From: Candidatus Latescibacterota bacterium
Lineage (GTDB): Bacteria; Latescibacterota; UBA2968
Assembly: GCA_022824945.1 (NCBI GenBank)
Contig: JAJDYX010000007.1
Span: 40,094 to 104,093 of the forward strand
Length of the DNA: 64,000 bases
Direction of reading: 5' to 3'
Below, one piece after another: positions 1 to 8,279 of the stretch. Each line of letters opens with the position of its first letter. Position 1 is the stretch's first letter. A model generated the notes under the pieces. That model searched no databases and was not told the DNA's origin. It worked only from the letters and a program-made list of their open reading frames with translations. A program made the translations under genes and the position numbers.

Positions 1-976
1 TCGCGCGGCTATGGCGCGTGGTCTCAATGTGGTGGCTGTAAACGATTTGACCGATGCTGCGAGTCTGGCGCATTTACTCAAGTACGATTCGACCCACGGG
101 CGGTATCCCGGGTGCGTTAATCATCGGGAAAACGGCGTGCAAGTTGAGAAGTCACCGGTTGACGCGCTTGTAGTAGATGGTAAAATGGTGGCTGTTTTGT
201 CCGAACGCGATCCCGCACAGTTGCCCTGGAGATCATTGGGTGTGGATGTGGTGGTTGAATCGACGGGCTTTTTTACCGATAAAGAGTCCGCGAGCGCCCA
301 TTTGGGAGAAAAAGGTGCGAAAAAGGTGATTATTTCTGCGCCCGCCAAAGGGGATTTGCCCACTGTGGTGATGGGGATTAACGATGATATCTTGCAAGAG
401 GATGATACGATTATTTCCAATGCATCGTGTACGACTAATTGTCTGGCACCTATGGTGAGTGTGTTGCACGCTTCTTTTGGCGTTGTACACGGGCTTATGA
501 CCACTATCCATTCTTATACGGGCGATCAACGCCTCATCGATGCGCCCCATTCGGATATGCGCCGTGCGCGGTCTGCTGCCTTGTCGATGATTCCGACGAC
601 AACAGGTGCGGCGAGTGCAGTAGGGCTGGTTATTCCCGAACTTAACGGCAAACTCGATGGCATGGCCGTACGCGTCCCCACGCCAGATGGTTCATTTACC
701 GATTTTGTCGCGGTACTAAAAAAAGAGGTAACCGCAGAAGAGGTGAACGATGCCTTTAAGTGTGCGGCACAGGGGCGTTTGAAAGGGATTCTGGAATATA
801 CCAATGATCCCATTGTCTCTGCTGACATCATAGGGAATGCCCATTCTTGTATTTTCGATTCGATGATTACTACAGTGATGTCGGGCAATATGGTGAAGGT
901 GTGTGGATGGTACGACAATGAGTGGGGGTATTCCAATCGGTGCGTGGATTTGATCGCGAAGTTAGCAGGGGTATAA
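1..976 (+). CDS. gap: Glyceraldehyde-3-phosphate dehydrogenase, 5' end cut by the window edge
   Basis: Cytoplasmic enzyme that converts glyceraldehyde 3-phosphate, phosphate and NAD to 1,3-bisphosphoglycerate. The reading frame is already open at base 2 (R-A-A before the first in-window ATG at 11), and the N-terminal GxGxxG strand of the Rossmann fold is missing, so about 20 residues lie upstream. The catalytic motif SNASCTTNC places the active-site cysteine about 140 residues after base 11; the HSYTGDQR phosphate-site motif follows. It heads the visible part of a glycolytic operon with pgk and tpiA. Family identity is certain; NAD versus NADP preference cannot be judged without the N-terminus. 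Confidence 0.97.
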   Translation, partial: RAAMARGLNVVAVNDLTDAASLAHLLKYDSTHGRYPGCVNHRENGVQVEKSPVDALVVDGKMVAVLSERDPAQLPWRSLGVDVVVESTGFFTDKESASAHLGEKGAKKVIISAPAKGDLPTVVMGINDDILQEDDTIISNASCTTNCLAPMVSVLHASFGVVHGLMTTIHSYTGDQRLIDAPHSDMRRARSAALSMIPTTTGAASAVGLVIPELNGKLDGMAVRVPTPDGSFTDFVAVLKKEVTAEEVNDAFKCAAQGRLKGILEYTNDPIVSADIIGNAHSCIFDSMITTVMSGNMVKVCGWYDNEWGYSNRCVDLIAKLAGV

Positions 977-1014
977 AAATAATCGCGGATTTTGGCTTTT
1001 TGAGAGGCGATGGC

Positions 1015-2223
1015 GTGGCGAAGTTGTCGATTACAGACCTGGATTTGAAGGATAAACGCGTTCTGGTGCGCGTTGATTTTAATGTGCCCATTGAAAATGG
1101 GCAGGTCGCAGATGACACGCGCTTGCGGGCTTCTTTACCTACGCTCCAATACATTTTGGATGCAGGTGGACAGCCCGTGTTAATGTCACATTTGGGTCGT
1201 CCCGATGGCGAGATAGTGCCCGAGTTATCGCTTAAATCTGTGGCTGAAGCCCTCCAGGTACTGCTGGGACGCGAAGTGCTTCTGTCTCCAGATTGCGTTG
1301 GGGAAGCAACAACATCACTGGTGAAACGCGCGCCCGATGGTTCGGTTGTGTTGCTCGAAAATTTGCGATTTCACGCTGACGAAGAAGCCAATGCACCGGG
1401 TTTTGCCACACAACTATCGGAATTGGGCGATGTGTATGTCAACGATGCCTTTGGCAGCGCCCATCGTGCGCATGCCTCTACTGAGGGCGTCACCCATTAT
1501 TTTGTTGACTGCGCTGCGGGTTTGTTGATGCGGAAAGAATTGGATTATCTGGGTACGGCATTGGCCGATCCAATGCGTCCTTATGTCGCGATTATGGGCG
1601 GGGCAAAAATTTCCGGTAAAATTGATGTGATCGAAAATTTATTTCCCAAAGTGGATACCTTGCTCATTGGTGGTGGCATGGCGTTTACGTTTTTTAAGGC
1701 GATGGGCCTGGAGATTGGGAAATCGTTGTTGGAGGAAGACCGCGTTGGAGTCGCTGCCCATTTGTTAAAGCGTGCAGAGGCTGAAGATGTCGATCTGATA
1801 TTGCCAACCGATACGGTTGTGGCAGCAGACATGGCTGAGGGGATACCTGCTCAGATTGTGCCGCGAGATCAAATTCCAGCGGATTTGGAGGGGTTTGATA
1901 TCGGGATTGAGACGCGGAAGCGATTTGCCGATGTGGTTTTGAGTGCCAAAACCGTGGTGTGGAATGGTCCTCTGGGCGTGTGCGAAATTTTCTCGTTTTC
2001 AAAAGGATCGCGTGCGGTTGCCGAGGCACTGGTTACGGCGACTGAGCGCGGTGCAACGACGATTGTTGGCGGGGGTGAGACTGCTGCTGCGATGGCAGAT
2101 TTTGGCGTGGCGGAAAAATTGAGCCATGTCTCGACCGGGGGCGGGGCTTCTCTGGAGTTTTTAGAAGGCCAAACGCTGCCCGGTGTGGCGGCGCTTTCGG
2201 ATAGGGAAGAGGAAGAAGGATAG
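1015..2223 (+). CDS. pgk: Phosphoglycerate kinase
   Basis: Transfers phosphate from 1,3-bisphosphoglycerate to ADP. Motifs seen are RVDFNVP near the N-terminus, LLENLRF, GGAKISGKI and the nucleotide-site GGGETAAAM. The frame opens further upstream at 922 inside gap, but that extension is not family-like. The GTG at 1015 has a GAGAGG Shine-Dalgarno at 1002-1007 and gives 402 residues, the usual size. It lies 38 nt after gap and just before tpiA, so it is probably cotranscribed with both. Confidence 0.96.
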   Translation: MAKLSITDLDLKDKRVLVRVDFNVPIENGQVADDTRLRASLPTLQYILDAGGQPVLMSHLGRPDGEIVPELSLKSVAEALQVLLGREVLLSPDCVGEATTSLVKRAPDGSVVLLENLRFHADEEANAPGFATQLSELGDVYVNDAFGSAHRAHASTEGVTHYFVDCAAGLLMRKELDYLGTALADPMRPYVAIMGGAKISGKIDVIENLFPKVDTLLIGGGMAFTFFKAMGLEIGKSLLEEDRVGVAAHLLKRAEAEDVDLILPTDTVVAADMAEGIPAQIVPRDQIPADLEGFDIGIETRKRFADVVLSAKTVVWNGPLGVCEIFSFSKGSRAVAEALVTATERGATTIVGGGETAAAMADFGVAEKLSHVSTGGGASLEFLEGQTLPGVAALSDREEEEG

Positions 2224-2254
2224 GAGCGTATTCAAATTGTGAAAGGGCGTAGCG

Positions 2255-3010
2255 ATGCGAACGCCGTTTGTGGCGGGAAATTGGAAGCTGAATAAAACAC
2301 CTGATGAGGCAGAAACACTCGCGCGATGCGTGGTGGATGCGATTTCGGGCGTGACGGGTGTGGATGTGGCAATATGTCCGCCTTTTACAGCGCTGGAACG
2401 GGTTTCAAGTGTGGTGTGCTGTACTGGCATAGAGCTGGGTGCTCAGAATATGTACTGGGAGGTCGAGGGCGCTTTTACGGGCGAGGTTTCGGCTCCCATG
2501 CTGTTGACTTGCGGTTGTGAATACGTTATATTAGGACACTCTGAACGACGGCAGTTTTTTGGCGAAACAGACGATACTGTAAACCGCCGTTTAAAGGCTG
2601 CCCTGAGTGCTGATTTGAAGCCTATTGTGTGTATTGGCGAGTCTTTTGATGAGCGTCAGGGCCATGTGACTGAGCAGGTGGTTGAGACGCAAATGCGAGG
2701 TGCTCTCAACGGCATTTCCGATGACGATGTGCGGGGGATTACCCTGGCTTATGAGCCTGTTTGGGCTATTGGCACAGGGCTGACGGCGACACCAGAACAG
2801 GCAGAGGCCGTCCATGCGTTTCTCCGCCAGGTGTTGGCTCAGCTTTATGACGACGATGTCGCACAGGGGGTTCGCATTCAGTATGGCGGCTCTGTGAAGC
2901 CCGATAATGCGGCGGAGTTGTTTGTGCAGGACAATATTGACGGAGGATTGATCGGCGGGGCTTCGCTGGAAGCCGATGACTTTGCCGCTATTGTGAAAGC
3001 GGCTATATAG
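2255..3010 (+). CDS. tpiA: Triose-phosphate isomerase
   Basis: Interconverts dihydroxyacetone phosphate and glyceraldehyde 3-phosphate. The catalytic set is complete: N9 and K11 in GNWKLN, H95 in LGHSERRQFF, E167 in AYEPVWAIGTG, and the phosphate-binding IQYGGSVKPDN and GLIGGASL loops. At 251 residues it is of standard length. It is the third gene of the gap-pgk-tpiA run and is followed 8 nt later by secG, an arrangement common in many bacterial phyla. Confidence 0.97.
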   Translation: MRTPFVAGNWKLNKTPDEAETLARCVVDAISGVTGVDVAICPPFTALERVSSVVCCTGIELGAQNMYWEVEGAFTGEVSAPMLLTCGCEYVILGHSERRQFFGETDDTVNRRLKAALSADLKPIVCIGESFDERQGHVTEQVVETQMRGALNGISDDDVRGITLAYEPVWAIGTGLTATPEQAEAVHAFLRQVLAQLYDDDVAQGVRIQYGGSVKPDNAAELFVQDNIDGGLIGGASLEADDFAAIVKAAI

Positions 3011-3018
3011 AGGGTGAT

Positions 3019-3411
3019 ATGGAAATATTTCTTTTGATTGTTCATGTGATAGTTTGTGCGGTGCTCATTCTGGTTATTTTGATGCAGCCCGGCAGAAGCG
3101 GTGGGCTGTCCGGTGGTGCTTTTGGCGGTATGGGTGGTGGTGGCACATCGATGTTTGGCGGTGGCGGTGCCGTGCCTATGTTGGCAAAAGTGACGACGTA
3201 TGTGGGGATTATTTTTGCGCTGACGTGCATCGGGCTTTGGTATGCGGGACGTTCGACGGATTCTGTGCCGTCAACGGCTGCTGAGCGATTAATGGAAGAA
3301 GGGCAGATGCCCATGCAGCAAATTCCTCAACCTTTGATCTTTCCGGAAACCACACCCACCGAAGGAACAACCCAAACAGCACCGGCCGATACTGGCAACA
3401 CCACGCCGTAG
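3019..3411 (+). CDS. secG: Preprotein translocase subunit SecG
   Basis: Small accessory subunit of the SecYEG channel. The 130-residue protein has a first membrane segment at about 2-22, a Gly/Ser-rich loop at 28-50 (typical of SecG), a second segment at about 57-77, and a long Pro/Thr-rich tail. It sits directly behind tpiA and 7 nt before a tRNA-Leu gene, the classic tpiA-secG-tRNA-Leu order. Sequence conservation in SecG is low, so the call rests on topology, composition and position. Confidence 0.88.
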   Translation: MEIFLLIVHVIVCAVLILVILMQPGRSGGLSGGAFGGMGGGGTSMFGGGGAVPMLAKVTTYVGIIFALTCIGLWYAGRSTDSVPSTAAERLMEEGQMPMQQIPQPLIFPETTPTEGTTQTAPADTGNTTP

Positions 3412-3418
3412 ATTTTGT

Positions 3419-3505
3419 GCCGAAGTGGTGGAATTGGTAGACACGCTGTCTTGAGGGGGCAGTACTCGAAAGGGTGTAGGGGTTCGAATCCCCTCTTCGG
3501 CACCA
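3419..3505 (+). tRNA. tRNA-Leu (anticodon GAG)
   Basis: Acceptor arms GCCGAAG (3419-3425) and CTTCGGC (3495-3501) pair perfectly, followed by discriminator A and an encoded CCA. The anticodon stem CTGTC/GGCAG encloses the loop TTGAGGG, giving anticodon GAG. A long variable arm and the GGTTCGAATCC T-arm mark a class II tRNA. Confidence 0.96.
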
Positions 3506-3515
3506 CAATAAAAGC

Positions 3516-3553
3516 AAGGGCTTGTGAGTATGAATCGCAAGCCCTTATATTTT
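3516..3553 (+). terminator. Rho-independent terminator after tRNA-Leu
   Basis: A perfect 9-bp stem (AAGGGCTTG at 3516-3524, CAAGCCCTT at 3538-3546) with a 13-nt loop is followed by ATATTTT. It ends the gap-pgk-tpiA-secG-tRNA transcript. Confidence 0.8.
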
Positions 3554-3588
3554 AAGATGATGGAATTAATCTGAACGGAGTATGCTCT

Positions 3589-4077
3589 ATGAAACGGCTC
3601 TATCTCGTGCGACACGCCAAGTCGGATTGGAGTTATGTCGGGTTGGCTGATTTTGATCGGCCCCTGAACAAGCGGGGAAAAAGGGATGCGCCGCGCATGG
3701 GCAAATATCTGAAGCGGGTATGGAAGGTCAAGCCAGATTACGTGTTGTGTAGCACGGCCAAGCGCGTGCGATCCACGGTCAAGCGGTTGCGCAAATCTCT
3801 CAAGTTTTCCAAAAAACGGATTTCATGGCACGAGCGCATTTATTCGGGGCATAGCGGGGATGTGTTAGATCTGATTCGACAGGTCGATAATCGGTATCGG
3901 GAGGTTATGGTGATAGGACACAACCCGGATATGACCGTATTGGTCAATGAAATAGCGGGATATGCCATCGCCAATGTGCCGACGTGTGGTGTCGCTGGTA
4001 TCGATCTGCCGATTGATGATTGGTCAGATGCGGTGTCGGGAGATCTGGTGTTTTTTGAGGTGCCCAAGTCGATTTGA
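3589..4077 (+). CDS. sixA: Phosphohistidine phosphatase of the SixA type
   Basis: Histidine-phosphatase superfamily protein (162 residues, close to the usual 150-165). The phosphate-accepting R8-H9 lies in LVRHAKSDW, and the second catalytic histidine is H111 in VIGHNPDM. SixA removes phosphate from phosphohistidine in HPt or PTS proteins; the substrate here is unknown. It stands alone between two strong terminators. The protein is notably basic (many Lys/Arg at 25-80), unlike E. coli SixA. Confidence 0.85.
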   Translation: MKRLYLVRHAKSDWSYVGLADFDRPLNKRGKRDAPRMGKYLKRVWKVKPDYVLCSTAKRVRSTVKRLRKSLKFSKKRISWHERIYSGHSGDVLDLIRQVDNRYREVMVIGHNPDMTVLVNEIAGYAIANVPTCGVAGIDLPIDDWSDAVSGDLVFFEVPKSI

Positions 4078-4150
4078 CGCGGCTGTAACTTATCTGAAAC
4101 TTTGTTGTCACAGAATGCGGGTATCTTCGCATCAGTCAGCTTCCGCGTGG

Positions 4151-4190
4151 GGGTCGGTTCTTTACTTGAGAATCGGCCCTCGTTTTTTTT
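4151..4190 (+). terminator. Rho-independent terminator after sixA
   Basis: An 11-bp stem (GGGTCGGTTCT at 4151-4161, AGAATCGGCCC at 4169-4179, two G-T wobbles) with a 7-nt loop is followed by eight Ts at 4183-4190. Confidence 0.85.
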
Positions 4191-4202
4191 GCGGTCAGCC
4201 CC

Positions 4203-5363
4203 TCAGTACGTCTCTGATACGTCGAGCACGGTGCTGGCGTCTGCGCTTTTAGTCGTATTGGAATTTTTGATCTTTTCCCGGAGTTTTTCATAGAAGAGAT
4301 CGCTGTCAACCGGGATATCTACCCAGTTGTCTGTCCAGGCAGATAGGAGCATGGCGTTGGCGAGTTCGACGCCTTTGATGCCCTCAACCCCAGGTGCGAG
4401 GAGTGGCTTGCCCGTGCGTATGGCATCAACCCAGTTTTGGGTGATGCCGCGATGGGCTTCGCCGCTGCTGCCTGTGGGGATGTCGCATTTCCAGACTTCG
4501 GGGCTGCCAAAGCCGCCTTTGTATTCTTTGCAGAATTCGCTGACGGATTCTCGGGTGCGCCAGAAGGTGATGTTTCCGCCTTCCATGACGACTTTGCCGC
4601 GGTCGCCAGTGATTTCGAGGCGGTTGGTGCCTGGGGCTTCGCCTGTTGTGGTGATGAATACGCCCGTTGCGCCATTCTCGTATTCCACATAAGCGGTGAC
4701 TTCGTCATCGACTTCGATATCGTGGTATTTGCCAAATCCGACAAATGCCCTGCATCGGATGGGCATACCGCAAATCCATTGCCACAGGTCGAGGTTGTGC
4801 GGGCACTGGTTCATTAAGACGCCGCCGCCTTCGCCTTCCCAGGTCGCGCGCCAGCCGCCTGAATCGTAATAACTTTGCGAGCGGAACCAGGTGGTGATGA
4901 TGTAGTTCGTGCGCTGAATTTCGCCCAGATCACCCGATGCGACCAGGTCTTTGAGTTTTTGGTGCGCCCCTATGGTGCGCTGGTTGAACATGAGGCCAAA
5001 AACGCGGTCGCTTTTTTCGGCTACGGCATTCATTTCTTCGACCTGTTTGGTATAAACGCCTGCAGGTTTTTCGATGAGTGCATGCAACCCGCTGTTCATG
5101 GCTTGAATTGCCAGTGGCGGATGCAGGTAGTGCGGTGTGGCTACGATGACGGCATCGACGGTTCCAGAGGCCATCATGTCATCGGCGCTATCGAATGTGC
5201 GGACGTTTTCGCCCAGATTTTCGCGTGCCCACTTGATGCGGTCGGGGTGTATGTCGCAGATGGCGGTTAGTTCGGCGTTGGATACCTGGCCCGGGTGCAA
5301 ATAAAGACTGTGTCCACTGCCCATGTTTCCGATGCCGATAATGCCGATGCGTACCTTATCCAT
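4203..5363 (-). CDS. Gfo/Idh/MocA-family oxidoreductase (1)
   Basis: NAD(P)-dependent sugar or inositol dehydrogenase family, 386 residues. The N-terminal Rossmann motif GIIGIGNMGSG and the family EKP motif (LIEKPAG, catalytic lysine) are clear; the C-terminal half has the usual alpha/beta substrate domain with the GGGVLMNQCPHNLDLW helix, whose HNLD histidine is typical of the active site. The start has a GGAGA box 9 nt upstream. It is the last gene of a minus-strand operon with an enolase-superfamily enzyme and a sulfatase, so it probably oxidises a sugar acid or polyol released by them. The exact substrate cannot be read from sequence. Confidence 0.9.
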   Translation of the reverse strand: MDKVRIGIIGIGNMGSGHSLYLHPGQVSNAELTAICDIHPDRIKWARENLGENVRTFDSADDMMASGTVDAVIVATPHYLHPPLAIQAMNSGLHALIEKPAGVYTKQVEEMNAVAEKSDRVFGLMFNQRTIGAHQKLKDLVASGDLGEIQRTNYIITTWFRSQSYYDSGGWRATWEGEGGGVLMNQCPHNLDLWQWICGMPIRCRAFVGFGKYHDIEVDDEVTAYVEYENGATGVFITTTGEAPGTNRLEITGDRGKVVMEGGNITFWRTRESVSEFCKEYKGGFGSPEVWKCDIPTGSSGEAHRGITQNWVDAIRTGKPLLAPGVEGIKGVELANAMLLSAWTDNWVDIPVDSDLFYEKLREKIKNSNTTKSADASTVLDVSETY

Positions 5364-5403
5364 AAAAAATTCTCCTTTATTTTTGTTGGGGGTAGGGGCA
5401 TCC

Positions 5404-6543
5404 CTACATCCCGATCCTGTTTTTTTTGATATAATCCCAGTTGATGTTCATGCCCAATCCCGGGCGCTGGGGGACGTGGACGAATCCACTGTCATCCATG
5501 GGTTCGCCGTGTTCGTGGAGCCAGGGTGCGTGTTCGTCAAAGTCGATGAAGGGGTGGAGGAGGCCGCGTTCGTAAAATTCGCCGTTGGACATGGCGCACA
5601 GGGCGTGCAAATTGCCGGGACCGCCTCCGTGGATTTCGCAGCGCATGCCAAAGGATTCGCACAGGTGAACGGTTTTCATGAGGGGCGTTAGACCGCCCAC
5701 ATCGCCGACGCCGCAGCGAGAAATATCGCAGGCACCGGCTTTGATCCATTCGGCGCGCACATACATTTTGCCTTCGCAGGTCTCGGGACCACATATTGGT
5801 AAGGACGTTTGTTCACAGAGCCAGACATAGGACGACATGCTGTGTTCGTCCATGGGTTCTTCCATCCAGTAATAGTCGAGTTTTTCAAGTCCTTTTGCCA
5901 GGGCGAGCGAGGCTTCGCGGTCGTAATAGTGATAGGGATCGAGCATGAGGGGGATGTCGGGACCGACGGCTTCGCGCACTGCAGCGCAGGCTTCGAGGTC
6001 GCGTTTGACACTGGGGGCACCCTCGTAAGGTGGCTGCCATGTGTGGAGTTTGAAGGCGGGGTACCCGCGTTTCATACACCATTCGGCAAAACGGGCATAG
6101 TCCTCGGGCGTGGCCAAACCGCCTTCGAGATCGTCGCCGCACATGGTAGAGGCATAGGCGGGTACTTTATCGCGGTACCCGCCGAGCAATTTGTAAACGG
6201 GTTGATCGAGGGCGCGCCCGGCCAGGTCCCAGAGGGCGAGGTCAACGGACATGATGACTTTGTCGGTTATCGTGTCTGAGTTGATGCGCTGGCGGTGGTT
6301 GAGGTCGTGCCAGATTTGTTCGCGCATAAAGGGGTCTTTGCCAATGAGTTCTGGCTTGACCATGCTGTTGATCACCCGCGCATTTGCGCCAAACCAGTAT
6401 CCGGATATGTCTTCGTCGGTTGAAATTACGAGCAGGGTCTGAACGGCTTCGCGTTCGGGACCAGGATGTCCATGTCCATCACTGTCGCGTTCGGTGTTGG
6501 CGATGTATTTAAATTGAATGGTTTCGACATCGGTGATTTTCAA
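5404..6543 (-). CDS. Mandelate racemase/muconate lactonizing enzyme family (enolase superfamily)
   Basis: A 379-residue member of the enolase superfamily, whose members abstract a proton next to a carboxylate and often dehydrate sugar acids. Visible are the FKLHTW base region, the metal ligands in LMLDPYHYYD, MEEPMDE and ICGPET, and a C-terminal RCEIHGGGPGN histidine motif like that of sugar-acid dehydratases. It lies 40 nt upstream of the oxidoreductase and 12 nt downstream of the sulfatase on the same strand, so the three are likely cotranscribed from the promoter at 8080-8108. A sugar-acid dehydratase role is inferred. Confidence 0.88.
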   Translation of the reverse strand: MKITDVETIQFKYIANTERDSDGHGHPGPEREAVQTLLVISTDEDISGYWFGANARVINSMVKPELIGKDPFMREQIWHDLNHRQRINSDTITDKVIMSVDLALWDLAGRALDQPVYKLLGGYRDKVPAYASTMCGDDLEGGLATPEDYARFAEWCMKRGYPAFKLHTWQPPYEGAPSVKRDLEACAAVREAVGPDIPLMLDPYHYYDREASLALAKGLEKLDYYWMEEPMDEHSMSSYVWLCEQTSLPICGPETCEGKMYVRAEWIKAGACDISRCGVGDVGGLTPLMKTVHLCESFGMRCEIHGGGPGNLHALCAMSNGEFYERGLLHPFIDFDEHAPWLHEHGEPMDDSGFVHVPQRPGLGMNINWDYIKKNRIGM

Positions 6544-6555
6544 GTGAAACTCCTT

Positions 6556-8007
6556 TCAATACAGCGGTCTGTAACGCAGGTCGCCGCCTTCTTCGCGTTG
6601 TTTTTTATAATCGGCTTCGAGTGCTTCTCGCACCCAGTATTGTGGGGCAGATGTGTAGTTCGATTGGTGTTTCTGGTTGTCAATCCAGTGTTCGATCAAG
6701 CTGGATTTGAGGTCGTGTTCAACCTGAGACAGGTGCGCGTCGCCCGCGTGGTTGACGAGTTCATCGGGATCGTTTTCGAGGTCGTAAAGCTCAGCAGATC
6801 CATCGGCGTAGTGCGCGTATTTGTAGCGTTCGGTTCGCACCATAGCGCGTCCGCCGATTTCGCAAAATGCGGCCTGTCGAATGGTCGCGGTGGGGTCTTT
6901 GAATAGTGGGCGCATGTCTTCGCCTTGAAGTGTGCTGGGCGGTTCGGCATCGCAGGCGTGATAAATAAGTGGCACGAGATCAATGGTGCTGACGAGGCCC
7001 GATGCACGCTGATCGGCGGGGATATTGGGACCGCGCATGATGAGGGGCACGCGGGACATGCAGTCGTAGAAGAAGCTTTTGAAGGGCAGGCCGTGATCGC
7101 CCAGTGCGTCGCCGTGATCGCTGGTGAAGATGATGAGGGTGTCGTCGAGTACGCGGTGGGCTTCGAGCGCGGCGATGATTTTGCCAATGCCTTCGTCAAT
7201 CAGGCTGATGTTGGCATAGTAGTGCTCGCGCCATTTTCGGTAGTGTTCCGGGGTTGCTTGTGAATAGTCCTGGCGAAACATAGAGTTGGACAGGCTGCCG
7301 CGACCGCGGTCTCTTTGGGCAGGTGGTTTGTCGGCGAGTTCTTCTGGGGAACCGACGGATTCGGGTATGGGTGCGTCGGCATACATACGGGCCATGTCTT
7401 CAGGGGGGTCGTAAGGGTCGTGCGGTCCGGGAAAGCTGACCCAGGCGGCAAAGGGGTCGCTCCCATTTTGTTGGAGCCATTCGGCTGCCTGGTCGCCGAC
7501 AAAGCCATCGACGTGGAATTTGCGCTCGCGCGGCGTGATGGATGCGCCCAGAGTTTCGTAATATCCTGGCAATGTGGTGGGGTGCGGTCGGTCCAGGCCG
7601 TGTGCAGCGAGAAATTGTACGTGGTGGTCGGGCAGGAAAATGTGCCGTTTGTCTTCTGCCATGATGCGTTCGTCAAAGCCCTGGTGCGAGTCCCAGGGAT
7701 GAAAGTGCATTTTGCCGATGGCAGCGGTGCGCCGTCCAGTCTGGGAGATGATGTGCGGCCATGTCGGTACGTGATCGGGTAGCCAGTTGCCATTGCCGAG
7801 GACGCCGGTCACGCTGGGGTACTGCCCGCTCATGATGGACGCGCGGCAAGGCACGCATACAGGGGAGGGAACAATGCAATGGTCAAATACCATGCCTTCG
7901 CGTGCGAGGCGGTCGAGGTTGGGGGTTTGCATAAAGTGGAGGCCGTAACAGGGGAGGCTGTCCCAGCGCTGTTGATCGGTGGTTATTAAAAGGAGGTTGC
8001 GAGCCAT
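6556..8007 (-). CDS. Formylglycine-dependent sulfatase (1)
   Basis: Alkaline-phosphatase-superfamily sulfatase, 483 residues. The N-terminal metal motif is TTDQQRWDS and the maturation motif is C51-V-P-C-R55 (CxPxR), whose cysteine becomes formylglycine; FTSDHGDALGDHGL holds further metal ligands. No signal peptide is seen, which suggests a cytoplasmic enzyme acting on imported small sulfate esters. It is the first gene of a minus-strand operon with an enolase-superfamily enzyme and a Gfo/Idh/MocA dehydrogenase. Phosphonate-monoester hydrolase relatives share this fold, so hydrolysis of another ester is possible. Confidence 0.9.
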   Translation of the reverse strand: MARNLLLITTDQQRWDSLPCYGLHFMQTPNLDRLAREGMVFDHCIVPSPVCVPCRASIMSGQYPSVTGVLGNGNWLPDHVPTWPHIISQTGRRTAAIGKMHFHPWDSHQGFDERIMAEDKRHIFLPDHHVQFLAAHGLDRPHPTTLPGYYETLGASITPRERKFHVDGFVGDQAAEWLQQNGSDPFAAWVSFPGPHDPYDPPEDMARMYADAPIPESVGSPEELADKPPAQRDRGRGSLSNSMFRQDYSQATPEHYRKWREHYYANISLIDEGIGKIIAALEAHRVLDDTLIIFTSDHGDALGDHGLPFKSFFYDCMSRVPLIMRGPNIPADQRASGLVSTIDLVPLIYHACDAEPPSTLQGEDMRPLFKDPTATIRQAAFCEIGGRAMVRTERYKYAHYADGSAELYDLENDPDELVNHAGDAHLSQVEHDLKSSLIEHWIDNQKHQSNYTSAPQYWVREALEADYKKQREEGGDLRYRPLY

Positions 8008-8079
8008 AAGGTGCTCCGGAATGAGGGTGAATTCTGGTGGACCAAAAGGACGGGATAAGGCATGTGCTGGACTTGATAC

Positions 8080-8108
8080 AGTATAGGATGGAGAAATAGG
8101 TCTGGCAA
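8080..8108 (-). promoter_or_regulatory. Sigma70-like promoter for the sulfatase operon
   Basis: On the minus strand TTGCCA (8108-8103, 5/6) and TATACT (8085-8080, 5/6) are separated by 17 nt. The expected start of transcription is about 65 nt upstream of the sulfatase ATG at 8007. Confidence 0.6.
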
Positions 8109-8279
8109 AGTATTTTTGTTGGTCAAGTAAAGTAAAAGAGCCTGTTCTCTATCATTCAGAGCAGGACTCCTGTTTTTTATGCATTGTGCTGTTGCGTATA
8201 TCGAGGTCTAACACTATCTTGTGGGGCGGTTTGGTTGTCTCATTAAATTGTGCATGGAATCCCGATTGGAAGGATTGCT

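Noticed and set aside
5323..5691. Plus-strand frame of 122 residues across the oxidoreductase and enolase-superfamily genes
   Set aside because: Antisense shadow of two well-supported minus-strand genes; no ribosome site or recognisable motif.
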